From Spiroplasma taiwanense CT-1 (GTDB taxonomy: Bacteria; Bacillota_I; Bacilli_A; Mycoplasmatales; Mycoplasmataceae): a stretch of 64,000 nucleotides of DNA. The notes under the pieces are model-generated. The model was not told where the DNA came from, ran no database searches, and saw only the letters and a list, made by a program, of their open reading frames with translations. Below are positions 1 through 10,762 of this stretch, piece by piece; position 1 is the stretch's first letter; every line of letters begins with the position of its first letter. The position numbers and the translations under genes were made by a program. The stretch covers positions 496,001 through 560,000 of the forward strand of contig NC_021846.1 in assembly GCF_000439435.1 (NCBI RefSeq), read 5' to 3'.

Positions 1-1
1 T

Positions 2-652
2 TATTCAAAAAATTTATATTTCTTTGATAAAACAGAAGAAAATTTTATTAAATTATTTTCTCAACAAATTTTAAATATTTCAAAACAAGCTGAAATAATA
101 ACTAAGGAATTTAACTTTATTATGGAAGAAAATACTTTAAATGTGGATTTATTTAATAAATACCTTTTAAAATCAACAGCAAAGTTTGATTCTGATTCAA
201 AAGTTCTTATTTTTCAACCAAAACCAAAAAACCAAATTAATGAATTAAGTGAGCAAGAAGAAATAGAACAGGTTGAATATTACTCACCTTCTGAGATAGA
301 ATCAGAAATTAAAAGAATTTTATCTTTTTATCAACCAAATTTGGCTTTTAAAACTGAAGAACAAAAAAATAGTGATGAAAGCAATGAAGAAATTCAATTT
401 TATGTTTCAAAAAAATCTTCAAATTTAGACTTTTTTAATATTAGTGATTCTGAAATTGTAGAAAATATTTGAATTGAAGAAGCAATAATCCCTGATCCTG
501 AAACACCTGATCCTGAAACACCTGATCCTGAAACACCTGATCCTGAAGTAAATACAATAAGATTAAAAATTCCAAAAGCAAAAGAATTTTTATTTATAAA
601 TTATGAACAAAAATTTATTTTAAATAAAAAAAGTGATGGGGGAAGTAAATAA
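2..652 (+). CDS. Surface protein, C-terminal part (5' end outside window)
   Basis: The frame is open from the window edge to TAA at 650-652, reading TGA at 470-472 as Trp. The visible 216 residues are acidic and Asn/Lys/Glu-rich with no catalytic motif. Near the end are four perfect copies of a Pro-Asp-Pro-Glu-Thr type pentapeptide (491-550), a low-complexity linker of the kind seen in bacterial surface proteins. It ends one base before the ATG of the next lipoprotein, so the two are probably co-transcribed. I infer an exported or surface protein from this pairing. The N-terminus, and so any signal peptide, is not visible. I do not recognise the family. Confidence 0.65.
491..550 (+). repeat. 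15-bp in-frame tandem repeat, 4 copies
   Basis: The unit cctgatcctgaaaca occurs at 491-505, 506-520 and 521-535, with a variant fourth copy at 536-550. It encodes PDPET repeated in frame. Because the unit is a multiple of 3, copy-number change would alter length without breaking the gene. Confidence 0.9.
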
Positions 653-653
653 T

Positions 654-1475
654 ATGAAAAAATTACTACTTATATTTTCTTCATTTTCAATATTTTCATT
701 TCCAGTTTTAGTTACAGCTTGTGAAGCAATTGAAACTTTTCCTTCAAAAAATTTCTCAACTACAACTAATGTTATTAATAAATTTTTTAGTGAGGAAATA
801 AATAAAATAAAGCCATATAATTTTAAATATTTACAATTAATAAATAATTCATGAGAACATATTGGATTTGAATCAAATCTTTCAACTCATAAGGCAAATA
901 ATGTTATTTTTGATTCTAGTAATTTAACTATCGAGGAAAAGTCATTCGTAGATATTTTATCAAGCCTTTATAACCCAATAATAATGGATGATGAAATAAA
1001 TTTTACAGGATTAACTTTTGCAATTGAAAATATTTTTTTAAATTCAATTACTTTGAATAAAGAATTTGAATCAGTTGCACAATCTGAAATTGCAATTACA
1101 ATTAAGAAAGGTTGAAAAATATCTGGAAAATTATTATTAACATTGGAAACATCAAGTAATGATTTAATTCCTAAAGAAGAGACTTTTCAATTTATAAATA
1201 AAATTATTGAAAGTTTGAAATTTAATTTTAAAATTCAAGAAAATTATGAATTTGAGGAAACTGAAGAAATTGCAGATGATTACGATTTTTATATTACTGG
1301 TAACATTGATTCAATAATATTTGATTCTTTTAGAGAAGAACTATTGAAAAAACAATTTATTTTAAATGGTTTAAATTTAAAAAATAGTGATATTCAATAT
1401 GAAGAAATTGAATCAAATGGGGAAGATTTAATAAAAACAATTACAATTGCGGGAATTAAATATAGGTTTGTATAA
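654..1475 (+). CDS. Putative lipoprotein, 273 aa
   Basis: The start ATG at 654 follows a GGGGGAAG ribosome site and lies 2 bases after the previous stop. A hydrophobic signal peptide starting MKKLLLIF ends at a lipobox-like TAC with Cys at about residue 23, so the product is probably lipid-anchored outside the membrane. Two or more TGA codons are read as Trp. The rest is rich in Asn, Glu, Ile and Lys and carries no enzymatic motif. It is probably co-transcribed with the upstream surface-protein gene and ends at a strong hairpin. The family is not recognised beyond mollicute lipoprotein. Confidence 0.8.
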
Positions 1476-1510
1476 AAAAAATAAAATATTACAGTAATAT
1501 TTTATTTTTT
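1476..1510. terminator. Bidirectional intrinsic terminator
   Basis: A perfect 16-bp inverted repeat (1476-1491 and 1495-1510) with a 3-base loop has A-tracts and T-tracts on both sides. It serves the plus-strand lipoprotein gene and the convergent gene ending at 1502. Confidence 0.85.
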
Positions 1511-2326
1511 AAATATTACTTTACTTTCTAACATTTTATTAATTAAACTTAATTTTGAGTATAATTCATCACAGATCATAATTCCTTTATTAAAAATAAT
1601 GATTTTTGAATTGCTATTTAAATTTTGAGGATTTAAATTAGTTATTTCATTTTCATCAATATCTGCACCAATGATTGTATTAAAATAATGTTCAATAATT
1701 TCACTTGCCATTTTTTTCTCTATAAAACTCTTATCTGATTCTAAAATTTCTAACTCATCTTCATAATTTTTGCTTTGAATTGGATTTTGTTTTGATCATA
1801 TTTTTAATTTTTCTAAACTTATTTTATAATTTTCATTAATTATATATTCTATATCTTCAAGTAAAACATCTTCAATTAAAGTATCTTCTCCAATTTTACT
1901 TAATAGTGTTTCTAGAGTATCAACTGAATATTTAATATTTCTTGTTATATTATTTATTTGCATTTTAATTATAATTTCTGTTATTTTTTCTTGAATATTG
2001 TTTGGATTTTTATTTAAAGTTTCAATTAGTTCTGATTGAATTTCATCCCCGATAATTTTTAAATTTCCTTTTGCATTGTTATTAAAACTATATTTTGCAA
2101 TAAAGGCCTTTAATTCTTCTAATGAATCAATATTTGCAACACTTTCTTTTATTCCATTTAAAATATAATTCATTATTTTTATATCAGGTTTAAAATCACC
2201 AAAAGTTTGATCTGAATTTTCTAAAAAGCCAAGACGCAGACTATCAACTTTTTCTAAGAAAAAATCTTTAAATCATTGACCTGAGATATTATTTATGAAT
2301 TCTTTTAAAGTAGTTATTTTTTTCAT
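1502..2326 (-). CDS. Hypothetical protein, 274 aa
   Basis: With TGA as Trp the minus-strand frame is continuous from ATG at 2326 to TAA at 1502. The start is supported by an AAGGTGAAAAAA ribosome site. The sequence is mostly alpha-helical in appearance and rich in Ile, Leu, Lys, Glu and Asn. It shows no signal peptide, membrane segment or catalytic motif I recognise. It is convergent with the lipoprotein gene and divergent from the exonuclease-like gene. A soluble cytoplasmic protein is the simplest reading; the function is unknown. Confidence 0.75.
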
Positions 2327-2414
2327 TTTTTTCACCTTAGAAATATAATATCTTATAAAACAAAAATTTTATATATTATTATTATGTTATTATATTTTAA
2401 AGTAGGTATTAAAT

Positions 2415-3347
2415 ATGAAAAAAAATTCAATTCAAATCATTGATGATGGTTTTTTTTTATTAAATGAAAGACAAAATTTTAGATTTGATAAAAATATTGC
2501 AAAACAATTACTTGAAAACATTCAATTTCCAATAATTGTTTTAGATACTGAATTTTTTAATCATTCACATGATATTGGTGAGTTTGATACTAAATTGTAT
2601 GATGAAAAAAATAAGGATTTAGTATATGTTATTCAATATTCTTTTGCAAAATCTTTAAAAGAAATTTCAAATAGAGATAATAAAAAAGCAATAAAATCAA
2701 TAACAATAAAAAGAGGATATAGAGACTATTCATATGATTTTCATAGTCAGTACTCAAAAATGATTAAATCTTTCTTAAATATGTGCCGTAATAAAGAAAT
2801 AAGAACAATTGTTTGTGCTGGAGCAAGCAACGATGTTAAAATTATAAATCAATGAATTAATGATAATAAAAGTTTATTTACAAGAAAACAATTAAATATG
2901 GCTTTTTATAATAAAGAAAAAAAAGAATTAAATGCAAATTACTTTGATATTTATCAAATATTGGAAAATTCATTTTCTTTTTCAAATACAAGAAAAAATG
3001 GTCTTGAATTTTGAAATAAAAATAATTTGCCTGTTGGAAAACAAAATGATGAGATGATTTCTTTAACAAGTACTAAAAAATTTTTTGATTGATTTGAAGA
3101 AATAAATAGTGATATTTTTAAAGCAGAAAAAGAAGAGATATATTCAATGTGCTGTAGTGCCTATTCTTTTTTTTCAAGACCTAAAAAAATGGATATGAGT
3201 TTTGAACAATATAAATTAATGAATAAAAATATTAAAAAAGTAATTGATCATTGTTATAACGATGTTTTAAAAGTATTAATTTTTTTAACATTTATCTATG
3301 AATTTACTTATCAACCCTATAATAAAAATAGTTATATTCAAAAATAA
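2415..3347 (+). CDS. RNase-H-fold (DEDD-type) 3'-5' exonuclease-like protein, 310 aa
   Basis: An N-terminal VLDTEFF motif (Asp44, Glu46) matches Exo I of DEDD exonucleases. AGASNDVK (Asp140) fits Exo II, and DHCYNDV near the C-terminus (His279, Asp283) resembles Exo III. The His-to-Asp spacing in the third motif is one residue shorter than the usual DEDDh pattern, so activity is uncertain. DEDD enzymes trim DNA or RNA 3' ends using two metal ions; the substrate here is unknown. Several TGA codons read as Trp. It lies 11 bases upstream of proC and is probably in the same transcript. Confidence 0.65.
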
Positions 3348-3358
3348 AAGGAGAAATT

Positions 3359-4144
3359 ATGAAAATATTATTTATTGGTACAGGTGCAATGGGTGAAGCA
3401 GTTTTAAAGTCAGTTACTGATAATTTAAATAATGATGAAATTTCTATTATTAATAGAAATTTATTAAAATCTAAAAAAATTTCAGAAAAATATAACTGTA
3501 AGTTTTTGACACAGTTTGAAGAAATTAAGTCAATTAAATTTGATATTTATATAATTGGGGTTAGACCAATTGACATCAATCAAGTATTGATTGATTTAGA
3601 TAAAATTGATATTTCAAACAGTTTGATAATAAGTATGGTAAATGCTTTATCAATAAGTACAATTCAATCTGCATTTATTAAATCAAAAGATATTTCGATT
3701 ATTAGAATGATACCAAATATGAACGCTATAATTGGTAAATCATTAACTAGTTATACAACATTTGGAAGTGATATTAAAATAATTCAAAAAGGAGTAAATA
3801 TTTTAAAAACTTTTGGCGAAATTTTTGGAATTAATGAAGAAAATTACCCATCATTTGTAACTTTAACAGGAACATCTCCTGCATATATATTTGCTTTTTT
3901 AAACGCTTTTGAGGAATTTGGTATTGAAAATAACTATGAACCAAAATTTTTAAAAGAACTTATTGCAAAACAATTTATAAACACAATTGAAAATTGAAAA
4001 AATAATGATAAAAAAACTGTTGAACTAATTTCTGAAATTTGTGTCCCTAATGGTTCAACAATAGCAGGCTATGAGGTTCTATTAGAAAATAAATTTAATA
4101 ATATTGTTAAAAAATGTCTTAATAAATCAAAAGAAAAGTGTTAA
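3359..4144 (+). CDS. proC: Pyrroline-5-carboxylate reductase
   Basis: ProC reduces pyrroline-5-carboxylate to L-proline with NAD(P)H in the cytoplasm. The N-terminal Rossmann motif (FIGTGAMGEA, residues 6-15) is clear. The motif IIRMIPNMNA and the C-terminal LTGTSPAYIF segment are the classic ProC signature, followed by VPNGSTIAGY near the end. Its 261 residues match the usual length. TGA at 3995 is Trp. The ribosome site AAAGGAGAAATT precedes ATG 3359. It sits 11 bases after the exonuclease-like gene. Proline synthesis in a mollicute points to a relatively rich metabolic set. Confidence 0.93.
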
Positions 4145-4937
4145 TTTTAGTTAAAATTTTATTATTTGGTTTACCTTAAAAATCAAACTTATTTATTTTA
4201 TTGATTACGTGGAAAGAAAAATTTAGGGGAAAAATAACTGAATAAAGCATATTAAAACTACCACAAAATGGCAGTTTTTTTGTTTATGAAAAAAGGTTAT
4301 TTGTTTTTGAAAAGGAGAAAAGCAATAATAATGAGGTAAAACTTTTACCGCTAAATCTTAGATATAATAAGATTAATAATATTAATATTAGAGACTTAAA
4401 TTCAAATAAAGATAGTTTTAGAGAAAGTACTTAGAAGTAACAAAGGAATTATTGAAATATGAAGATATTTTACAAGATATGATACAAGAAAAAAAAATAA
4501 TAAATTATGCCTAGATGATAATCATAAAATTTATAGATATATAGTTTTATGTATCAATATTTATTTTCAATATTTGAAATAATTGATAAAAGTTCAATAT
4601 TAGTAATGGTTATTAAATATGTTTAGAAAGTAAATAAAATTTATCCTTTGATAAAATATGAAGTGAAAACTTATGTTATAAAATTAATAAATTAACTATA
4701 GTTAAAATTTACACTGAATCAATTAATCAGAACAAAAAATCTACTAATTCAATGTGAAATAGAGTAGAAAAATCAACAAGAATTGATAAAAATTATATAT
4801 TGAAAAAATAATTATTTTTTAATATTTTAAAGTAAACTTCAAAATATTTAAATTTAAAATTATCTATTATATTTTTAATAAAAGCATATTAAAAATAGCA
4901 AAATATAGATTTTGAATACCTATATAAATTTAAAAAG
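4145..4937 (+). other. Gene-free stretch with decayed coding fragments
   Basis: No intact gene. A hairpin followed by T7 (about 4254-4281) is probably a terminator. From about 4320 to 4810 short open pieces in changing frames look like former coding DNA, for example a run starting EVKLLPLNLRYNK (from 4331), one starting VTKELLKYEDIL (from about 4440) and one ending NYILKK (about 4808). They are broken by TAA/TAG and frameshifts. I cannot assign a family; they may belong to the decayed peptide-biosynthesis locus downstream. Confidence 0.5.
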
Positions 4938-4966
4938 TTTACAATTATTTATTTTTTTTGTATGAT
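4938..4966 (+). promoter_or_regulatory. Sigma-70-type promoter for the precursor-like transcript
   Basis: TTTACA (4938-4943), a 17-base spacer and TATGAT (4961-4966) form a near-consensus promoter. Transcription would begin near 4973, just before a GTGGAGGA ribosome-site-like sequence, and end at the hairpin at 5114-5149. Confidence 0.65.
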
Positions 4967-4985
4967 ACTTATAAGTGGAGGATAA

Positions 4986-5108
4986 AGAGAGGAAAACTTA
5001 TTTGAAAACATCGAGCAAAATAAAACATCGTTGTTATCATTAGATAATAAATTTGATGTTTAATAAGCACCAATATGTTGTTGTACATCAAGTAGTTTAA
5101 GTTGCTAG
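4986..5108 (+). pseudogene. Decayed streptolysin-S-like precursor peptide (SagA-like)
   Basis: One frame reads an acidic leader-like stretch (FENIEQNKTSLLSLDNKFDV, 5001-5060), two consecutive TAA codons (5061-5066), then APICCCTSSSLSC and TAG at 5106. Known SagA-type precursors have a leader, an AP-containing cleavage region and a Cys/Ser/Thr-rich core whose residues become thiazoles and oxazoles. The match in order and composition is what I see; the assignment is inference. Two CAA-to-TAA changes would explain the double stop, and no start codon remains in this frame after the upstream TAA at 4983. A promoter lies upstream, a terminator follows, and a SagB-like remnant comes next, as in sag operons. 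Confidence 0.5.
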
Positions 5109-5113
5109 TTACT

Positions 5114-5149
5114 ATATAATATTTGAGTTAGCTCAAATATTATATTTTT
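5114..5149. terminator. Terminator after the precursor-like peptide
   Basis: A perfect 14-bp stem (5114-5127 and 5132-5145) with a TTAG loop is followed by T5. Sag-type operons also place a terminator between the precursor gene and the modification genes. Confidence 0.85.
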
Positions 5150-5162
5150 ATAGTAGGAAAAA

Positions 5163-5779
5163 ATGAGTTTGAATGAGAAGAAAATTAAAAAATCTATGTC
5201 AATTAATTGCAAGACTCAGTATATTTTAAAATAGGCTGGCAAAGTATTATCAAAACAATATTATATAGAATAGCAATGAATTTTTTGAAAAGAAAATTCT
5301 GAGCTGTTATCGTTGGATTTTACAAAAACTTTAAACAATAGAATACTGAAGATAATTATTTTAAATTAATATTTAAAAGAAAAAGTTCAAGATATTTTTA
5401 TTCAAGTAAAATTAATAACTTGGATAAAGGAATTTATAAATATAATAAGTATTCACATTCAATAAGTTTAGTTAATCAAACTGAAATTAATTTGGATAAA
5501 TAATTTTTTTAAATAAAAATATAGAAAATAGGTCTTTAATATTTTTTTATTTTTTTAATCAAAATATTAATTTGTATAAATATCAAGATTTGAGTACAAT
5601 ACTTTTTTTGAGAAGCAGGAGCAATTTCACAAAATGTTTCATTAATTGCTTAATCTTTACTTTTAGGATCTTGTGATTATGGTGGAATGATACCGTAAAA
5701 AATTGTTGACTTTTTAAAATTAAATAAATATTTTAATCAATCAGTAATTGGATTTACTCTAATACGAAAGACAGAATAG
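5163..5779 (+). pseudogene. SagB-like (thiazole/oxazole dehydrogenase, nitroreductase fold) remnant
   Basis: SagB-type enzymes are FMN-dependent dehydrogenases that oxidise azolines to azoles on ribosomal peptides. ATG 5163 follows a TAGGAAAAA site. Family-like pieces appear in the right order in shifting frames: WKENSELLSLDFTKTL (about 5284-5335), FKRKSSRYF (about 5370), GIYKYNKYSHSISLVNQ (about 5428-5480), EAGAISQNVSLIA (about 5612-5650) and LLGSCDYGGMI (about 5660-5692). The usual PSAGALYP region between the second and third pieces is missing, so there is an internal deletion. Several frameshifts and TAA/TAG stops (5243, 5650, 5695) exclude function. It belongs with the upstream precursor-like peptide and downstream ABC fragment. 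Confidence 0.7.
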
Positions 5780-6035
5780 ATGAAATATGTAAAATCTATA
5801 GATACTAATATTTATATAAAAGAAAATTTAATTTTCAGTTAAGTCTGATGAGCAAGTAAATGAAGACTACTTCTATGTAATAGATAATCAGAAACTTTGT
5901 GAAATTAATAAATATTTTTTAAATAAAAATTTAAAAGTTTTTAATGTCAGAAATTTTATTGAAATTAAAAATAATGGAATACCTATATTTATACTGAAAA
6001 ATTTTAATTATAAAAATTGATTAAGCATAAATTAA
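5780..6035 (+). pseudogene. Fragment of a further peptide-modification gene (possible cyclodehydratase/YcaO)
   Basis: Directly after the SagB remnant, ATG 5780 opens MKYVKSIDTNIYIKENLIFS and then breaks. The next clean frame (about 5842-6035) reads KSDEQVNEDYFYVIDNQ to NYKNWLSIN with TGA as Trp. The start resembles short N-termini of SagC-type proteins. The stretch FNVRNFIEIKNNGIPIFILK resembles the C-terminal end of YcaO proteins. Both resemblances are weak and are inference from position plus general pattern. At about 85 codons it is far too short for either family. Confidence 0.35.
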
Positions 6036-6171
6036 AGTCTAATTTCAAAAAAAAAATAAGCGTATATTTATTTAAACTTATAATTAAATTTTAAATATAA
6101 TTTACTATTATATGGATTATTGTTACTAATACTTTTTTATTTATTAAATATATTTAGAACCAATTTCATAG

Positions 6172-6321
6172 ATAATATATTTTTTCAACCTAATTTTTAT
6201 TTTACCTATAACGCAAAGCAAAATTGAAGTTAGGATTATGTTTTTATTAGAAAGCATAATCATGAAACTTTATACAAATAATATTAAAAGAAAATTTTCA
6301 AAGGAGGATAAATATGCTTAA
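6172..6321 (+). pseudogene. Membrane-protein tail overlapping the ABC ATPase start
   Basis: An open frame after TAG at 6169-6171 encodes a hydrophobic stretch (YFFNLIFILPIT) and a basic tail ending KRKFSKEDKYA. Its TAA (6319-6321) overlaps the ATG of the ABC gene at 6314, an arrangement typical of translational coupling. It looks like the 3' end of a lost membrane-protein gene. The preceding 6036-6171 holds only AT-rich sequence with hydrophobic scraps. Confidence 0.35.
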
Positions 6322-6759
6322 AATTACTAATCTAGAATATTCAATTAAAAAGAAAAAAATTATAAGCATTCAGAAACTAAATATTAGAAGTGGAGAAAAA
6401 TTGGCAATAATGGGTTTGAACGGCTCTGGGAAAATAACTCTTGTTGAAATTATATTAGGAATAAGAAAAGCATAAAAAGGAATTTTAGATTTTGATAGTA
6501 AATATATTTTAAATGCTGTTTTTCAAGAATCAAGTTTTGTAAATGATATAAGTTTAAAAGAAATATTTTACTTATATTGCAGTTTGTATAAAGTTCAAAA
6601 AAATCATATGAATTATTTTAAAAAATTTAATTTACTTGATATAGAAAATAATAGTTATAAAAAAATATTTGGTGGTCAACAACAAAAATTTAAATTTTTA
6701 ATTTCATTATTAAATGAACCTAATTTACTTGTTTTAGATGAAATAACAACATCATTAAT
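6314..6759 (+). pseudogene. ABC transporter ATP-binding protein, decayed and truncated at the D-loop
   Basis: ATG 6314 has a strong AAAGGAGGAT site. Walker A survives as GLNGSGKIT, with Ile in place of the Ser after Lys. An in-frame TAA lies at 6473. The signature region reads FGGQQQKF and Walker B reads LLVLDEITTSL. Immediately after this the homology stops, because the DNA is joined to a glycosidase gene fragment at about 6755-6760. In sag-type loci ABC subunits export the modified peptide, so this is plausibly the exporter of the decayed locus. The reading frame itself runs on to TAG-free sequence until TAG-equivalent stop at 6812-6814 (TAG/TAA). Confidence 0.75.
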
Positions 6760-7224
<465 letters not shown>

Positions 7225-7245
7225 TTTTTTTACGGCTATTTAGTG

Positions 7246-7307
7246 AACATCTAAAATAAGATTAATAATATTTATTATTAACCTTATTAAAGATGTTGTT
7301 TTTAATA
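7246..7307. terminator. Long hairpin terminator
   Basis: A long inverted repeat (AACATCT...ATTAATAATA / TATTATTAA...AGATGTT) with small internal mismatches ends in T5. It lies between the GH1 fragment and the convergent nagB pseudogene. Confidence 0.75.
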
Positions 7308-7351
7308 AATAAAAACCCATATAAATTTTGTATAGGGAATACTCGACTTTT

Positions 7352-8054
<703 letters not shown>

Positions 8055-8210
8055 ATTTTTTACTCTTTTCTTTCTATAGATATATTTTAATAATAAAAGT
8101 ATATAAAGTAGTTTATAAAATATAAAATACTTTACTTTTAGGAAAAAATTCCAAACAATTTGTTTTTTTCAGTTTATTTTAATGTATAGTTAGAGTAAAG
8201 GAGAAAACAC

Positions 8211-8441
8211 ATGGATAAAATTGTAAAAGTAACTATTACTAAAATTGTTGACTTTGGTGCATTTTGTGATGCAAGTATCGATGGAAAAACTTACAAAGGG
8301 TTAATTCATATTTCTGAAATAGCTGATAGCTTTGTGACTAATGTTTCTGACTATGTAACAGTAGGGCAAGAAGTTGACGGTTATGTTATTTCAATCGATG
8401 ATAACAAAGATCAAGCAAAAATATCATTAAAAAGAGTTTAA
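8211..8441 (+). CDS. S1 RNA-binding domain protein, 76 aa
   Basis: The whole protein is a single S1/OB-fold domain: KVTITKIVDFGAFCD, GLIHISEIADSFV, VGQEVDGYVISID and KISLKR fit the five-strand S1 pattern. Small single-domain S1 proteins (general stress protein 13/YugI type) bind RNA or ribosomes; the target is unknown here. A clear AAAGGAGAAAAC site precedes ATG 8211. It is monocistronic, with its own hairpin terminator downstream. Confidence 0.88.
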   Translation: MDKIVKVTITKIVDFGAFCDASIDGKTYKGLIHISEIADSFVTNVSDYVTVGQEVDGYVISIDDNKDQAKISLKRV

Positions 8442-8556
8442 ACGATTTATTCACTGTTAAGTTTATATATATAATTGATCTTATTAGTATTTTTTATTAA
8501 TGTGTTATCTTATATAAAAATTTAAAGTATTTTAATCAGTATAAAATTTAATGAAA

Positions 8557-8589
8557 AAAAACTTATAGATAAACCTATAAGTTTTTTTA
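8557..8589. terminator. Bidirectional terminator
   Basis: Stem AAAACTTATAG (8558-8568) and CTATAAGTTTT (8575-8585) with a 6-base loop and T7. It separates the S1 gene from the convergent small coiled-coil gene. Confidence 0.85.
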
Positions 8590-8603
8590 TTTGTTTTTAT
8601 ATA

Positions 8604-8798
8604 CTATAAACTTCCTAGTATATCTGCAACTTTTGCTCTATATTCTTCAAGCTCTTCTCTTAAAGCATTATTTTGCTCAAGCAAATCTGTAATAACTTCT
8701 TCAATTCTTTCAAAAGCTAAATCACTTGTATTTTTTAAATTATTTAAAGAATCTCTAATCTCAGTAGAAGATACGTCTCTTTTACTTGACTTTGCCAT
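8604..8798 (-). CDS. Small predicted coiled-coil protein, 64 aa
   Basis: The start at 8798 has an unusually strong site (CGGAGGTAAC). The protein is charged, with a heptad-like Leu/Ile/Val spacing from about residue 25 (FERIEEVITDLLEQNNALRE) that predicts a parallel coiled coil. The Ser/Lys/Arg-rich N-terminus (MAKSSKRDVSS) is probably disordered. There is no membrane segment. It diverges from the rpiR-type regulator across the operator region at 8875-8921, so it may share its control. The family is not recognised. Confidence 0.75.
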   Translation of the reverse strand: MAKSSKRDVSSTEIRDSLNNLKNTSDLAFERIEEVITDLLEQNNALREELEEYRAKVADILGSL

Positions 8799-8874
8799 AT
8801 TGTGTTACCTCCGTTAAGTTCTTCCCTAAACATAAATTTATTATATATTAAATTACTATTAAATTCTAGATTTT

Positions 8875-8921
8875 ATTTTATGTTATAAAAATTATTAAAA
8901 TCTATTTTATAACATAAAATA
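8875..8921. promoter_or_regulatory. Twin palindromic operators upstream of RpiR-type regulator
   Basis: ATTTTAT-GTT-ATAAAAT (8876-8892, centre 8883) and TATTTTAT-AAC-ATAAAATA (8904-8922, centre 8912) are each palindromes and are inverted copies of one another, 29 bases apart. A TATAAT element follows at 8934-8939. The placement suggests binding by the dimeric regulator encoded directly downstream and looping or cooperative autoregulation; this is inference. Confidence 0.6.
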
Positions 8922-8966
8922 ATATAATTACCTTATAATTATTGTATGTAAGGATGTAAATAAAAT

Positions 8967-9707
8967 ATGGAATCAATATTTGAAAAATTGGAAAATACCT
9001 CAAAAGATTTTAAAGATACAACATTTAAATTAATAGCAAATCAAATTTTAAGTTGTTGGCAAACAGGTGCTTTTAAAAATCAAGAAACTTTGAGTAAAGA
9101 ATGTTTTGTTTCTAATTCAATAATAACTAAATTTTCAAAAGGATTAGGTTATTCAGGATATAGAGAATTATTGTTTGAACTTAAAAGAGAGTACAATCAT
9201 TATAGTTTTAAAAATGAAAATTTTGATGAATTTAAATTTGAAAACTTTATTTACTCATTAGGTGAATGAATAAAAGAAAATAGTAATTTTATAAAAAAAA
9301 TTTCTAAGAATTTAATTAATGTTAAATTTGTGAAAATATATTCTTCTTATCAATCAAGGCTTGCAAGTAAATATCTATTCGAGCTTTTATTAATGCTTGG
9401 AAAAGTAACAGTTATTATTGAACAAGAATATAGTTTACTTGGTAATCCAATTGCTGATGAAAATTCATTAGTAAATATATTAATTTTAGCAGGTAGGGAT
9501 AATGATACTTTAATTAGAAAATTTAATAATGATGTAAATAAAAATTCAAATTGTTATTTAATTACTACTTCAAGACAAGTTCAAAAAATGGAAAATTCAT
9601 TTCAAGAAACATTATTAATAGACTTTGAATTTGATAACTCAAGTTTCTTTTATAGAAATATTGCGTTAGAATTATTATTTTTAGAAATTTTTCATCAAAT
9701 AATGTAA
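8967..9707 (+). CDS. MurR/RpiR-family transcriptional regulator, 246 aa
   Basis: The N-terminal 80 residues form an RpiR-type helix-turn-helix (NQETLSKECFVSNSIITKFS followed by KGLGYSGYRELLFELK). The C-terminal part (about 110-246) matches a degenerate SIS phosphosugar-binding fold, including SLVNILILAGRDNDTL. RpiR proteins sense sugar phosphates and control sugar catabolism genes. TGA at 9267 is Trp. The twin palindromes just upstream are probable operators. The nearby nagB remnant would be a reasonable former target, but no direct evidence ties them together. Confidence 0.85.
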
Positions 9708-9740
9708 ACATTATTTTAAAGATTGTTTTAAAAAATATTA

Positions 9741-9770
9741 AAAAAGTGAGTTTTTGAGCTCACTTTTTAT
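9741..9770. terminator. Bidirectional terminator
   Basis: Stem AAAAAGTGAG (9741-9750) and CTCACTTTTT (9759-9768). It is shared by the regulator gene and the convergent hydrolase gene, whose stop lies inside it. Confidence 0.88.
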
Positions 9771-10762
9771 TTAATAAAACTTAAAGTAGTATTTTTATAG
9801 TTTTCTAAATTCATATGCATTGAACTAGAATGCTTTGCATTATCATAAATCACTATTTGACTAATTGGCTTTAACTCAATTTTAGTTTTTAAATAGTGCA
9901 TTACAATTGAATTATGATACATTATAAAATCATCTTTTTTACCATGAATAAATAAAATTTTTAAGTCTCTTATATTTTGATTAACTAGTAGTAAATTTAC
10001 ATCTTTAATATCTGATTGAGTATATCTTCTAAAATTATAATTAATTCCTAATGACATCAGTCATCATGGAAGCTTCAAATATTTTTTTAAAAAAAATCTA
10101 ATTTGAGGGACTGCTTCAGCAAATCCACAATCTGCAATCATTCAATCAATTTTATTATTTTGATAGTATTTATTTGCAAAGTATAATGCTGAGGAAGCAC
10201 CCATACTAACTCCAAAAACTCCAATTTCTTCAACTTTATAACAACTTTTAACTCAATTTATAACTTCATTTAAAATTTTTGAATTTGATCAACCAAAATC
10301 AGATTTTGTTCCATAAGTTTTACCATGAGCATAAGCATCAAAAGTTATTATATTATATCCTTGTTCATAAAAATGGGATACATTTCTTAAACCAATATAT
10401 TTATTTCTCTTAAAACCATGTAATCCAATTACTCACTTATTTGAATTTTTATTTCTTACAATTAATGCACTTATTTGTTCTTTAAACAATCCAATATTAA
10501 ATTCCTTTATTTGTTCTTCTGAAATATTAAAGTTTTCAATATTTTTTACTTTTAAATCATAAATAAGATGTTCGTAAGTATTTAGTTCTATATTGTGTTT
10601 GTTTTTTCCACTTCTTTGATATTTAAAGAGATAGCCAAGAAATAATAGAACACATAATCAGCTCATTAAAAGAACAATAGGAAAAAATATAATAGTTAAA
10701 GTAATATTAAATCAATTATAATGATATTTTTTTATTTTTTTTAAACTTTTTTCATAGTTCAT
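9767..10762 (-). CDS. Membrane-anchored alpha/beta hydrolase, 331 aa
   Basis: With TGA as Trp the frame runs from ATG 10762 (AGGAATG site upstream) to 9767. An N-terminal membrane segment (about residues 18-45, WFNITLTIIFFPIVLLMSWL) anchors it. The motif VIGLHGFKRNKY fits the oxyanion-hole HG, FGVSMGASSA contains the nucleophile Ser (GxSxG), LFIHGKKDDFI supplies the acid Asp, and DNAKHSSSM the catalytic His. This resembles the YqkD/BAAT-like esterase group found in Firmicutes and mollicutes. The substrate is unknown; a lipid or acyl ester at the membrane is plausible. Confidence 0.85.

Noticed and set aside
5780-6035. Firm assignment as SagC or SagD
   Set aside because: The fragment is only about 85 codons and the resemblance is limited to short ends, so it is reported only as a possible remnant.
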